From G963720515 sp963720515 (GTDB lineage Bacteria > Actinomycetota > Thermoleophilia > Gaiellales > Gaiellaceae): a stretch of DNA of 64,000 bases. A program made the translations under genes and the position numbers. The stretch spans positions 62,001 through 126,000 of the forward strand of contig OY970397.1 in assembly GCA_963720515.1 (NCBI GenBank). The letters are read 5' to 3'. The stretch's first letter is position 1, and each line of letters opens with the position of its first letter. The notes beneath the pieces were generated by a model. The model was not told where the DNA came from, searched no databases, and worked only from the letters and a program-made list of their open reading frames with translations. Shown here in pieces: positions 41,582 through 49,121 of this stretch.

Positions 41582-43090
41582 ATGGCTTCGCTCGCACCGG
41601 CCGAGTTCGAGGAACGGCTTCGCACCTACGTCCGCGAGAGCTCCGAGGAGCACCGTGAGGTGCGCGTGGGAGAGAAGGAGGTGAGCGAGCACGCCGCGAT
41701 CGTGGCGCGCTACGCCGACCTCTTCACCCGCGAGCAGCACCGCGAGCTCGCCGACGCGGCGGAGGCGGCGCCCGAGGGCGACGAGCGCGAGCGGCTCGAG
41801 CGGCTGCGCGAGGCGTGCGAGAGCGGCGTCATCTCCCTCGAGCTCGCCGGGGCCTACGACGAGCTCCAGAACGCGGTGCTCGCCGCCCGCGTCGAGTTCC
41901 GCGGCGAGTCGCTCCCGCTCCGCTCCGCGCAGGCGCAGCTCGCGCTGGTGGAGGAGTACGTGGCGCGCGACGAGCTCGGGACGCTGACGGCCGACGCCTC
42001 CGCCGCCTTCAACGACTCGAGGCTCGACCTCATGCGCCGCGGCGAGGCGCTCGAGGCCGACCTGACGGATGAGCCCGATCCGGTGCGCCGGAGCGAAGAC
42101 GTGAAGAGGATCGACCTGCGGGAGCTCTCGACGGCGCTCGCCGACGCGGCCGAGCGCCAGGGCGACGCGTGGGCGTCGCTCCGCGAGCGCTGGCTCGAGC
42201 GGCTCCTCGGCGAGGAGCGCGACGACGAGCCGACGAGCGCGCACGTCGCGTTCATCCGCCGCATGACGCCGCTCGCGGACGTGTACACGAAGGACGGCGC
42301 CGTGCCGATCTGCCTCGAGACGCTCGACCGGCTTGGGTTCGACCTCGCCGGCGAGTCGCGCATCCGGCTCGACCTCGACGACCGCCCGCAGAAGAACCCG
42401 CGCGCGTGCGTCATCGCGTCCGACCCGCCGCAGGTCGTCCACCTCATCACCCGCGCGCAGGGCGGGCTGCACGACTACCAGGCGCTGCTCCACGAGGCGG
42501 GCCACGCGCTCCACTACGCGGGCTGCGACCCCTCGCTCCCGTACGCGTTCCGGCGTCTCTCGCGCGACCACGCCCTGACGGAGATCTACTCGTTCCTCAT
42601 GGAGTCGATCACCCGCGAGCCGGACTGGCACGCCACCTATTTCGACCTCGACGCGGCCGAGGCGGCCGACCGCGCGGAGGGCGCGCGCTTCCTCGAAGCG
42701 CTCCTCTTCCGGCGCTACGCGGCGAAGCTCGGCTACGAGATCGAGCTCTGGAGCGACTTCGAGCGCGCGCCGGACCACGCGTCCGACTACGCGTCCCGGC
42801 TCCGCGGCGCGATCGGGTTCCGCTACCGCGAGGACAACTACCTCTCCGATCTCGACGAGGGCTTCTACTCGGCCGACTACCTCCGCGCCTGGATCCGCAC
42901 GGCGCAGCTTCGCGCCCACCTGCGCGCGGAGGTCGGCGCCGACTGGTGGACGCGGCCCGAGACAGGCGACCTCCTGCGCGCCCTGTTCCTCGAGGGCACG
43001 CGCCCGTCGAGCGAGGACATCGCGGCGCGAATTGGCTTCGAGCCGCTCGACACGTCGCCCCTCCTCGGGGAGCTTGCCCCGGCCGCGTAG
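41582..43090 (+). CDS. M3-like zinc metallopeptidase
   Basis: 502 residues with HEAGH at 304-308 (zinc ligands His304 and His308) and a downstream Glu-containing helix (DHALTEIYSFLMESI) fitting the third ligand. Long helical N-terminal half, as in oligopeptidases. No signal peptide, so probably cytosolic. A strong SD (GAAGGAG) precedes ATG 41582. Overall similarity to classic M3 enzymes seems distant, so the exact subfamily is open. Confidence 0.8.
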   Translation: MASLAPAEFEERLRTYVRESSEEHREVRVGEKEVSEHAAIVARYADLFTREQHRELADAAEAAPEGDERERLERLREACESGVISLELAGAYDELQNAVLAARVEFRGESLPLRSAQAQLALVEEYVARDELGTLTADASAAFNDSRLDLMRRGEALEADLTDEPDPVRRSEDVKRIDLRELSTALADAAERQGDAWASLRERWLERLLGEERDDEPTSAHVAFIRRMTPLADVYTKDGAVPICLETLDRLGFDLAGESRIRLDLDDRPQKNPRACVIASDPPQVVHLITRAQGGLHDYQALLHEAGHALHYAGCDPSLPYAFRRLSRDHALTEIYSFLMESITREPDWHATYFDLDAAEAADRAEGARFLEALLFRRYAAKLGYEIELWSDFERAPDHASDYASRLRGAIGFRYREDNYLSDLDEGFYSADYLRAWIRTAQLRAHLRAEVGADWWTRPETGDLLRALFLEGTRPSSEDIAARIGFEPLDTSPLLGELAPAA

Positions 43091-43093
43091 TGC

Positions 43094-43151
43094 ATTCGGC
43101 ACACATCCGGCACAGCTCGTGACAGACACGTGACGATTTCGTGGGTAGTGT
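43094..43151 (+). promoter_or_regulatory. Recurrent promoter element, copy F (upstream of the IGPS-like gene)
   Basis: ATTCGGCACACATCC then CGGCACAGCTC, GTGACA, 21 nt with CAGACA, TAGTGT at 43146-43151. Followed by GGGGCC-GAA-GGCCCC (43167-43181) and a CTCGCGTGAGG stretch, matching the sequence after copies A and B almost base for base. Confidence 0.6.
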
Positions 43152-43223
43152 CGAAAGCGGGGGAAAGGGGCCGAAGGCCCCCGGGGGGAATCTCGCGTGA
43201 GGGTTAGCGACTAGAGCCCGGGC

Positions 43224-43229
43224 TACACT
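43224..43229 (+). promoter_or_regulatory. -10 box TACACT, predicted leaderless promoter
   Basis: TACACT, 7 nt, ATG 43237 of a 14-codon mini-ORF that overlaps the IGPS-like gene. Confidence 0.45.
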
Positions 43230-43236
43230 GCGGCGC

Positions 43237-43281
43237 ATGAGTTCCGCGCCCCTTCGGCGCTCGCCGCGTCACGCCCAGTGA
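43237..43281 (+). CDS. Mini-ORF upstream of the IGPS-like gene (14 aa)
   Basis: MSSAPLRRSPRHAQ then TGA, the stop overlapping GTG 43278 as GTGA. Same design as the mini-ORF before rsfS: -10 box, 7 nt, short ORF, coupled start. Basic, no Trp codons, so it is not a tryptophan attenuator. Confidence 0.38.
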   Translation: MSSAPLRRSPRHAQ

Positions 43282-43886
43282 GCCGCTTCAGCCAGGCGAT
43301 CTCTGAGGGAGACGGCATCTCCGTCATCCCCGCCCTCCACGGCGACGTCGCCGCGCTCGCGGCTGCCGCCGAGGACGCGGGCGCCGAGGCGATCGCGGTT
43401 GCGACCCCGACCGACGCCGCCGCGGCGCGCGGGGCCTCCGCGCTCCCCGTGGTCGTGCGCGGGCCGCTCGCCGTGCGCGAGGGGATCGAGGGCATCCGCT
43501 CCTCGGGTGCCGACGCGTTCGTCCTCGAGTACGAGGACGCGGACGGCGACGGCGTGCTCGAGGCGCTCGTGGACGACGCGCAGGCGGCCGACATCGACTG
43601 CCTGCTCGACGTGCGCGACGAGGAGGAGCTCGAGCGCGCGCTCGAACGGGTCGACCCCGACATCGTCTTCATCACGCAGCTCGGCGGCTCGAGCGAGGAG
43701 GCCCTCGAGCGCACGCTCGACCTGCTCCCCGACGTCCCGGCGGGCAAGCTCGTGGTCGCCGAGAGCGGTCTCGTCTCGCGGGAGCAGGTGCTCGCCCTCG
43801 AGCGTGCGGGCGTGGACGCCCTCGTCGTGCGGATCCCCGCGAGCCCCGACTTCGCCGACGCCGTTCGCGACCTCGTCGAGCGTTAG
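43278..43886 (+). CDS. Indole-3-glycerol-phosphate-synthase-like TIM-barrel protein
   Basis: 202 residues, shorter than IGPS (about 260). The C-terminal half matches TrpC in pattern (DCLLDVRDEEELERAL; VVAESGLVSREQVLALERAGVDALVV). The catalytic parts do not: the EIKRxSPSxG segment is replaced by ISVIPALHGD, LRKDF by VVVRGPL, and INNRDL by FITQLGG; only AESG survives. It is probably a non-canonical or inactive barrel with a different role. No other trp genes are near. GTG 43278 is coupled to the mini-ORF; the stop overlaps the convergent pfk stop. Confidence 0.68.
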   Translation: MSRFSQAISEGDGISVIPALHGDVAALAAAAEDAGAEAIAVATPTDAAAARGASALPVVVRGPLAVREGIEGIRSSGADAFVLEYEDADGDGVLEALVDDAQAADIDCLLDVRDEEELERALERVDPDIVFITQLGGSSEEALERTLDLLPDVPAGKLVVAESGLVSREQVLALERAGVDALVVRIPASPDFADAVRDLVER

Positions 43887-44911
43887 CCGAAGAACGCGGT
43901 CGCGACCTCGTACCAGTCGGGCGGCACGGTCTTGAGCTTCGCGACCGCTTCCGCGAGCGGTACGCCGACGATCTCGTCGCCGCGGAGCGACGCCATCTGG
44001 CCGAACGTCCCCGCGTGCGCGAGGTCGGCCGCATGGAGCCCGAAGCGGGTGGCGAGCACGCGGTCGTGCGGGGTGGGGGAGCCGCCGCGCTGGACGTGCC
44101 CGAGCACCGTGACGCGGGTCTCGTAGCCGGTCCGCTCCTCGATCTCTCGGCCGAGCGCCTCGCCGACCCCGCCCAGGCGGACGTGGCCGAACTGGTCGGA
44201 GGGCCGGGCCTCCGCCGCGACCGCCAGCCGCTCGCCCGACGCATACGTGAGCTCGTAGCCCTCGCTCACGACCACGATGGAGAAGTCCTTGCCGCGCTCG
44301 TGCCGGCGGCGGAGGTCGTCGCAGCAGGCCTCGACCGTCATCGGCTGCTCCGGGATGAGGATCGCGTCGGCGCCGCCGGCGATGCCGCTCACGACCGCGA
44401 TCCAGCCCGTGTGGCGTCCCATGACCTCGACCACCATCACGCGGTTGTGCGACTCCGCGGTCGTGTGGAGGCGGTCGATCGCCTCGGTAGCGATCCACAC
44501 CGCGGTGTCGAATCCGAACGTGTAGTCGGTCGCGGAGAGATCGTTGTCGATCGTCTTCGGCACCCCGACGACCGGCACCTGGTGCTCCGCGAAGAGCCGC
44601 GCCGCGACGCCGAGCGTGTCCTCGCCGCCGATCGCGACGAGCGCGTCGAGCCGCTCCGCGCGGAGGTGCTCGAGCACCCGCTCGACGCCGCCCTCGTCCT
44701 TGTACGGGTTCGTCCGCGAGGTGCCGAGAATCGTTCCGCCGCGCGGGAGAATCCCCGAGATCTCGCGCGGCCCGAGCGGCTCGAAGCGCCCCTCGACGAG
44801 GCCCCGCCAACCCTCGCGAACGCCCAATACATCCCATCCGCGGGCGATCGAGCGCCGGGTCACGGCACGGATGACGGCGTTCAGCCCGGGGCAGTCTCCG
44901 CCCCCGGTCAG
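43883..44911 (-). CDS. 6-phosphofructokinase, probable PPi-dependent type; start codon atypical
   Basis: About 342 residues. GGGDCPGLNAVIRAV at the N-terminus, GGEDTLG and PKTIDNDLSATDYTFGFDTA in the middle, then MGRHTGWIAVVSG and VLGHVQRGGSPTPHDR. In ATP-PFKs the key positions are Gly (GGDGS, PGTIDND); here they are Asp and Lys, the combination found in PPi-dependent enzymes such as that of Amycolatopsis methanolica. No ATG/GTG/TTG lies in frame before GGGD; CTG 44911 is the nearest candidate, although RLGVLTGGG would be the family start, so a missing base just upstream is possible. A TTGACG-N17-TTAGCC promoter precedes it. Confidence 0.87.
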   Translation of the reverse strand: MTGGGDCPGLNAVIRAVTRRSIARGWDVLGVREGWRGLVEGRFEPLGPREISGILPRGGTILGTSRTNPYKDEGGVERVLEHLRAERLDALVAIGGEDTLGVAARLFAEHQVPVVGVPKTIDNDLSATDYTFGFDTAVWIATEAIDRLHTTAESHNRVMVVEVMGRHTGWIAVVSGIAGGADAILIPEQPMTVEACCDDLRRRHERGKDFSIVVVSEGYELTYASGERLAVAAEARPSDQFGHVRLGGVGEALGREIEERTGYETRVTVLGHVQRGGSPTPHDRVLATRFGLHAADLAHAGTFGQMASLRGDEIVGVPLAEAVAKLKTVPPDWYEVATAFFG

Positions 44912-45001
44912 GACGCCAAGCCGGCGCGCCTCCGGGCTAACTTCGGGGCCCCCCGCGCGTCAACTCGATCAAGGGACAGCGATGGGAGAGGAAAGGACGG
45001 A

Positions 45002-45086
45002 TGCCGAAGGCGGGAGTCGAACCCGCACGGGGCGTAGCCCCACTGGATTTTGAGTCCAGCGCGTCTACCAGTTCCGCCACTTCGGC
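45002..45086 (-). tRNA. tRNA-Leu (anticodon CAA)
   Basis: 85 nt on the minus strand, class II. Acceptor GCCGAAG/CTTCGGC with discriminator A, anticodon arm CTGGA-CTCAAAA-TCCAG (CAA), a long variable arm GGGGC-TAC-GCCCC, and T arm CGGGTTCGACTCCCG. It reads UUG codons, which are rare in this GC-rich genome. Confidence 0.96.
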
Positions 45087-45127
45087 CCTGCGACTCACCC
45101 TGCGGGACAGCGTAGCTTCGACGGGGG

Positions 45128-45156
45128 TTGAACGCCGCCGTCGGCATCGCCATAAT
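45128..45156 (+). promoter_or_regulatory. Sigma-70-type promoter for livK
   Basis: TTGAAC (45128-45133), 17 nt, CATAAT (45151-45156). The clearest two-box promoter in the window. The start near 45163 leaves a leader of about 108 nt with a strong SD (AGGAGG) before GTG 45271. Confidence 0.6.
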
Positions 45157-45270
45157 CGCCGCACCAACGGCGGGCCAGCTGCGGACCGAGGGTGAGCGTG
45201 ACTGACCGCTGCACATCGCTGTCGGCGCTCGTCGAGCGCCAAGAGATGTCAACCGAGTAGGAGGAGGCAG

Positions 45271-46650
45271 GTGAGGAAGAAGTCCATTTGGTTCGCGCTT
45301 CTTGCACTCGTCGTCGGAGTGCTTGCGCTGACCGCCGCAGGATGCGGAGACGATGGTGGTGGCACCACGGGTGCCGCGCCGGCCGGCGGCACCGATACCG
45401 GTGGCGGCGGCGGCGGCAACGTGGAGGCTCTCCCGACGTCTTCGTGCGGTGACTTGCAGCAGGGCGACAACGATCCCGACGTGATCATTGCGTCGGATCT
45501 ACCGCTGCAGGGTTCGTCCCGAACCCAGACGGTCCAGATGAACAAGGCGATCGTCCAGGTTCTGGAGCAGAACAGCTGGAAGGCCGGCGACGTGAACATC
45601 GGCTTCCAGGAGTGCGACGACTCAACGGCTGCGGCCGGTAAGTGGGATTCGGCCAAGTGCTCGACGAACGCAGGCCTGTACGCCAACAACGAGTCCGTTG
45701 TCGGCGTCTTGGGCACGTTCAACTCGGGCTGCGCCGCCATCATCATCCCGGTGCTGAACCAGGCCCCGGGCGGCGGCGTCGGCATGGTGTCCCCGGCCAA
45801 TACGTACGTGTGCCTGACGACGGCCGGCCCCGGTTGCGAGAAGACCGAGCCGGACAAGTACTACCCGTCGGGTTCCCGCAACTACATCCGCATGGTCGCG
45901 CATGACGCGTACCAGGGTGCGGCTGCGGCGCAGTTCATGAAGGACCAGGGCGTCACGAACGTGTACGTCCTGAACGACAAGGAGGCCTATGGCCTCGGCG
46001 TCGCGCAGAACTTCAGGAACGCGGCGAAGGCCCTCGGACTCGGCATCGCCGGCTTCGAGGCGTGGGACGGCAAGGCCACCTCGTACGAGGGGCTCATGAC
46101 CAAGGTGAAGCAGTCCGGTGCGGACGCGCTCTTCCTCGGCGGGCTCATCGACGAGAACGGCGGCCAGCTGATCAAGGACAAGGTGAAGGTGCTCGGCCCG
46201 AACGAGGGCGGCGACGTCCTCCTCTTCGCGCCTGACGGCTTCACGACGCAGGCGACGATCGACGAGGCCGGCCAGAAGAACGCGGCCGGCATGTTCTCAT
46301 CGGTCGCCGGCGTTCCGCCCGACCAGCTGACCGGGGCCGGCAAGGAGTTCGTCGACGCCTTCCAGGCCGACCTGGGCAGCGAGCCGATCGAGCCGTACTC
46401 CGCGTACGGCGCGCAGGCGATGCAGGTGCTGCTCGACGCGATCGCGACCGCAGGTCCCGACCGCGCAGGGATCATCCAGGCACTGTTCGCCACCAACGTG
46501 ACGGGCGGCATCCTGGGTGACTTCGAGATCACCCCGGACGGCGATCCCACCGCCGGTCCGATCACCGTCTACAAGGCGGGCGCACAGTTCGATCCGGAGA
46601 CGGTCATCACTCCGGAGCAGTCGCTCGTCGAGTCGGCGATGGGTGGCTAA
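45271..46650 (+). CDS. livK: Branched-chain amino acid ABC transporter, substrate-binding lipoprotein
   Basis: 459 residues. Lipoprotein signal peptide with lipobox TAAGC ending at Cys25, a Gly/Thr-rich linker, then a periplasmic-binding-protein type I fold (IIASDLPLQGSSRTQTVQM; PANTYVCLTT; VYVLNDKEAYGLGVAQNF). It captures Leu/Ile/Val or a related ligand at the cell surface. It heads livKHMGF and is followed by a strong terminator, so it should be made in excess over the permeases. Confidence 0.93.
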   Translation: MRKKSIWFALLALVVGVLALTAAGCGDDGGGTTGAAPAGGTDTGGGGGGNVEALPTSSCGDLQQGDNDPDVIIASDLPLQGSSRTQTVQMNKAIVQVLEQNSWKAGDVNIGFQECDDSTAAAGKWDSAKCSTNAGLYANNESVVGVLGTFNSGCAAIIIPVLNQAPGGGVGMVSPANTYVCLTTAGPGCEKTEPDKYYPSGSRNYIRMVAHDAYQGAAAAQFMKDQGVTNVYVLNDKEAYGLGVAQNFRNAAKALGLGIAGFEAWDGKATSYEGLMTKVKQSGADALFLGGLIDENGGQLIKDKVKVLGPNEGGDVLLFAPDGFTTQATIDEAGQKNAAGMFSSVAGVPPDQLTGAGKEFVDAFQADLGSEPIEPYSAYGAQAMQVLLDAIATAGPDRAGIIQALFATNVTGGILGDFEITPDGDPTAGPITVYKAGAQFDPETVITPEQSLVESAMGG

Positions 46651-46670
46651 GCACCCAACCGACTGACCTC

Positions 46671-46705
46671 GTGGGGGAGGGCTTCGGCCCTCCCCCACGA
46701 TCTTT
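46671..46705 (+). terminator. Strong hairpin terminator between livK and livH
   Basis: A 12-bp stem GTGGGGGAGGGC/GCCCTCCCCCAC with TTCG tetraloop (46671-46698), followed by GATCTTTC. It lies inside the transporter operon and probably acts as a partial terminator, allowing some read-through to livHMGF. Confidence 0.88.
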
Positions 46706-46750
46706 CACCGACGACCAGGAGACAGCGCCATCACCGCTCAAGCCCCCCGA

Positions 46751-47800
46751 ATGACACCTACGGCGGCCGAGGCGCTCCGCGCGCGCAAGCGCCCAAGCGT
46801 GGTCTCGATCATCGGGCTTTTCTTCGTCGGCCTGCTCGCGATCTGGCTCCTGGTCAACTTCATCCAGGCACCGGCGGAATTCACGAACATCTTTCTGATC
46901 GGCCTGACGCGCGGCTGCGTCTACGCGCTCGTCGCGCTCGGCTACACGCTCGTCTACGGGATCCTGCAGCTCATCAACTTCGCGCACGGCGACGTCTTCG
47001 CGCTGTGCGGCCTGATCGCGGCTTCGATCATCAACACGATGTTCGGCGTCACCGACGGGTCGAGCGGGCTCTTCTTCGCCTTCGCCGTCGGGGGGACGCT
47101 GTTCCTGATCATGGGGTTCGGCGCCGGGGTCAACACCTCGATCGAGTTCATCGGCTACCGGAGGCTGCGTAGCGCGCCACGACTGGCAGCGCTGATCTCG
47201 GCCGTCGGCATGTCGTTCATCGTGCAGAACATCTCGCTCGCGATCTACGACGTGAACCGGCAGACCGTGCCGGACAAGATCCCGGGCTCGAACGTGTTCG
47301 ACGCGGGCGGCGTCCACCTCGCCTGGGACAAGCTCTTCGTGATCGCCTTGACCATCCCGGTGCTCCTCGCGCTCACCTGGATGGTCCAGTCGACCCGCCA
47401 CGGCAAGGCGATGCGCGCGACGTCGCAGGATTTCGACGCCTCGGCGATGATGGGGATCAACGTGAACCGGACGATCTCGTTCACGTTCGCCCTCGCGGGC
47501 GCGCTCGCAGGCGCCGCCGGCCTCATGTTCCTCCTCTACTTCGGCCAGATGCGCTTCGACACCGGGTTCGAGCTCGGCCTGATCGCGTTCACCGCGGCCG
47601 TCCTGGGCGGCATCGGGAACCTGACCGGCGCCGTGCTCGGCGGCATCCTCATCGGCTTGATCCAGGAGTTCAACGAGGGCCTCGAGTGGTTCGCCCCGGG
47701 CGGCGACTGGACGCGGTCGATCGTGTTCGGGATCCTCATCGCGATCCTCGTCTTCCGGCCGGCGGGCCTCCTCGGCGAGCAGGTCCCCGAAGGACAATGA
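46751..47800 (+). CDS. livH: Branched-chain amino acid ABC transporter permease LivH
   Basis: 349 residues, about eight membrane helices; LivH patterns RGCVYALVALGYTLVYGILQLINFAHGD and TAAVLGGIGNLTGAVLGG. An N-terminal 25-residue hydrophilic lead precedes the first helix. ATG 46751 has no good SD; an SD-like AGGAGA lies further upstream, 7 nt before an in-frame ATC, so the true start may be slightly earlier. Confidence 0.93.
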   Translation: MTPTAAEALRARKRPSVVSIIGLFFVGLLAIWLLVNFIQAPAEFTNIFLIGLTRGCVYALVALGYTLVYGILQLINFAHGDVFALCGLIAASIINTMFGVTDGSSGLFFAFAVGGTLFLIMGFGAGVNTSIEFIGYRRLRSAPRLAALISAVGMSFIVQNISLAIYDVNRQTVPDKIPGSNVFDAGGVHLAWDKLFVIALTIPVLLALTWMVQSTRHGKAMRATSQDFDASAMMGINVNRTISFTFALAGALAGAAGLMFLLYFGQMRFDTGFELGLIAFTAAVLGGIGNLTGAVLGGILIGLIQEFNEGLEWFAPGGDWTRSIVFGILIAILVFRPAGLLGEQVPEGQ

Positions 47801-47801
47801 C

Positions 47802-49121
47802 GTGACCGAGACCACCGACCAGCCGACCGCCGTCGATCCGCGTCTCCAGCAGACGCTCAAGGACCGCCTCGACCGCGAGTCCGGGAAGAAGAGCTTCCTG
47901 TCGATGCAGACGGGCAAGTCGCTCGCGCCGCTGATCATCGTCCTCGCGCTCGGGGCGTTCTACCCGCTCCTCGCCGACGACGAGGGCACGTTCCAGATCC
48001 GCGGCTGGACCGCGGTCGGCGAGTTCTTCCCGCATACGGCCTCGTGCATCACGATCCTCGTCTTCACGATGATGGCGATCGGCCTGAACGTCGTCGTCGG
48101 CTACGCCGGTCTCCTCGACCTCGGTTACGTCGCGTTCTACGCCGCCGGCGCCTACGTGGCGGGCTGGTTCGCCTCCACGCAGTTCGAGCAGGTGACGATC
48201 CACTTCGGCGACGTCGGGGTCGCGCCGACTCTCCCGGGCATCCACATCTCGATCTGGCCGATTCTGCTCCTCGCCGGAATCTTCACCGGGGTCGTGGGCA
48301 TCCTGATCGGCCTGCCCACGCTCCGCCTGCGCGGGGACTACCTCGCCATCGTGACGCTCGGCTTCGGCGAGATCGTCCCGCAGGTCGTCCGTAACGCGGA
48401 CTCGGTCGGCGGCTTCGACCTGACGCACGGCACGTTCGGCATCACGCCCATCGACTCGCCCGGCTTCGGTCAAGGCCTCTCGAACGCGACGGGGGGGTTC
48501 CTGCCGGTCGCGTTCGGCCGCTCGTTCGACAAGGACAACCTCTTCTACTGGACCGCGCTCGGCCTGCTCCTCGTGACGATCTACTGCTGCTGGCGCCTGC
48601 GCGACTCGCGCCTCGGCCGCGCCTGGATCGCGATCCGCGAGGACGAGACCGCGGCGGCCGCGATGGGCATCCCGCTCATGCGCACGAAGACCTGGGCGTA
48701 CGCCATCGGCGCGTTCTTCGGCGGCATCGCGGGCGCCTTCTACGCGAGCTCGAAGAGCGGGGCGTTCCCGAGCGACTTCTACTTCAACATCTCGATCTTC
48801 CTCTTGTGCATGGTGATCCTCGGCGGCATGGGATCGATCTGGGGCGTGACCCTGGCCGGGATCATCCTGGGCTGGCTCAACTTCGAGGGCCTCGCCGTGA
48901 TCGGGTCGAAGCTGAACCACAACGTCTTCAACAGGCTCGGCACCTCGATCGACGTGCCGAAGTACCAGTTCGGGATCTACGGTGTCATCCTCGTGACGAT
49001 GATGCTCTTCAGACCGACGGGCCTGATCCCGGAGCGCAGGCGCAAGCTCGAGATGGAAGAGGGCGTCCACGACGAGGTCGTCAAGGGCGAGGCCAAGGGC
49101 ATCGGAACGGGGAACGTCTGA
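47802..49121 (+). CDS. livM: Branched-chain amino acid ABC transporter permease LivM
   Basis: 439 residues, about ten helices, with VVGYAGLLDLGYVAFYAAGAY, PTLRLRGDYLAIVTLGFGEI and the EAA-like WIAIREDETAAAAMGI. GTG 47802 follows livH by one base. Forms the channel with LivH. A 40-residue hydrophilic N-terminus and a polar C-terminal tail extend beyond the core. Confidence 0.93.
   Translation: MTETTDQPTAVDPRLQQTLKDRLDRESGKKSFLSMQTGKSLAPLIIVLALGAFYPLLADDEGTFQIRGWTAVGEFFPHTASCITILVFTMMAIGLNVVVGYAGLLDLGYVAFYAAGAYVAGWFASTQFEQVTIHFGDVGVAPTLPGIHISIWPILLLAGIFTGVVGILIGLPTLRLRGDYLAIVTLGFGEIVPQVVRNADSVGGFDLTHGTFGITPIDSPGFGQGLSNATGGFLPVAFGRSFDKDNLFYWTALGLLLVTIYCCWRLRDSRLGRAWIAIREDETAAAAMGIPLMRTKTWAYAIGAFFGGIAGAFYASSKSGAFPSDFYFNISIFLLCMVILGGMGSIWGVTLAGIILGWLNFEGLAVIGSKLNHNVFNRLGTSIDVPKYQFGIYGVILVTMMLFRPTGLIPERRRKLEMEEGVHDEVVKGEAKGIGTGNV

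Noticed and set aside
43237..43281. Tryptophan attenuator peptide before the IGPS-like gene
   Set aside because: The mini-ORF has no Trp codons and no terminator follows it.
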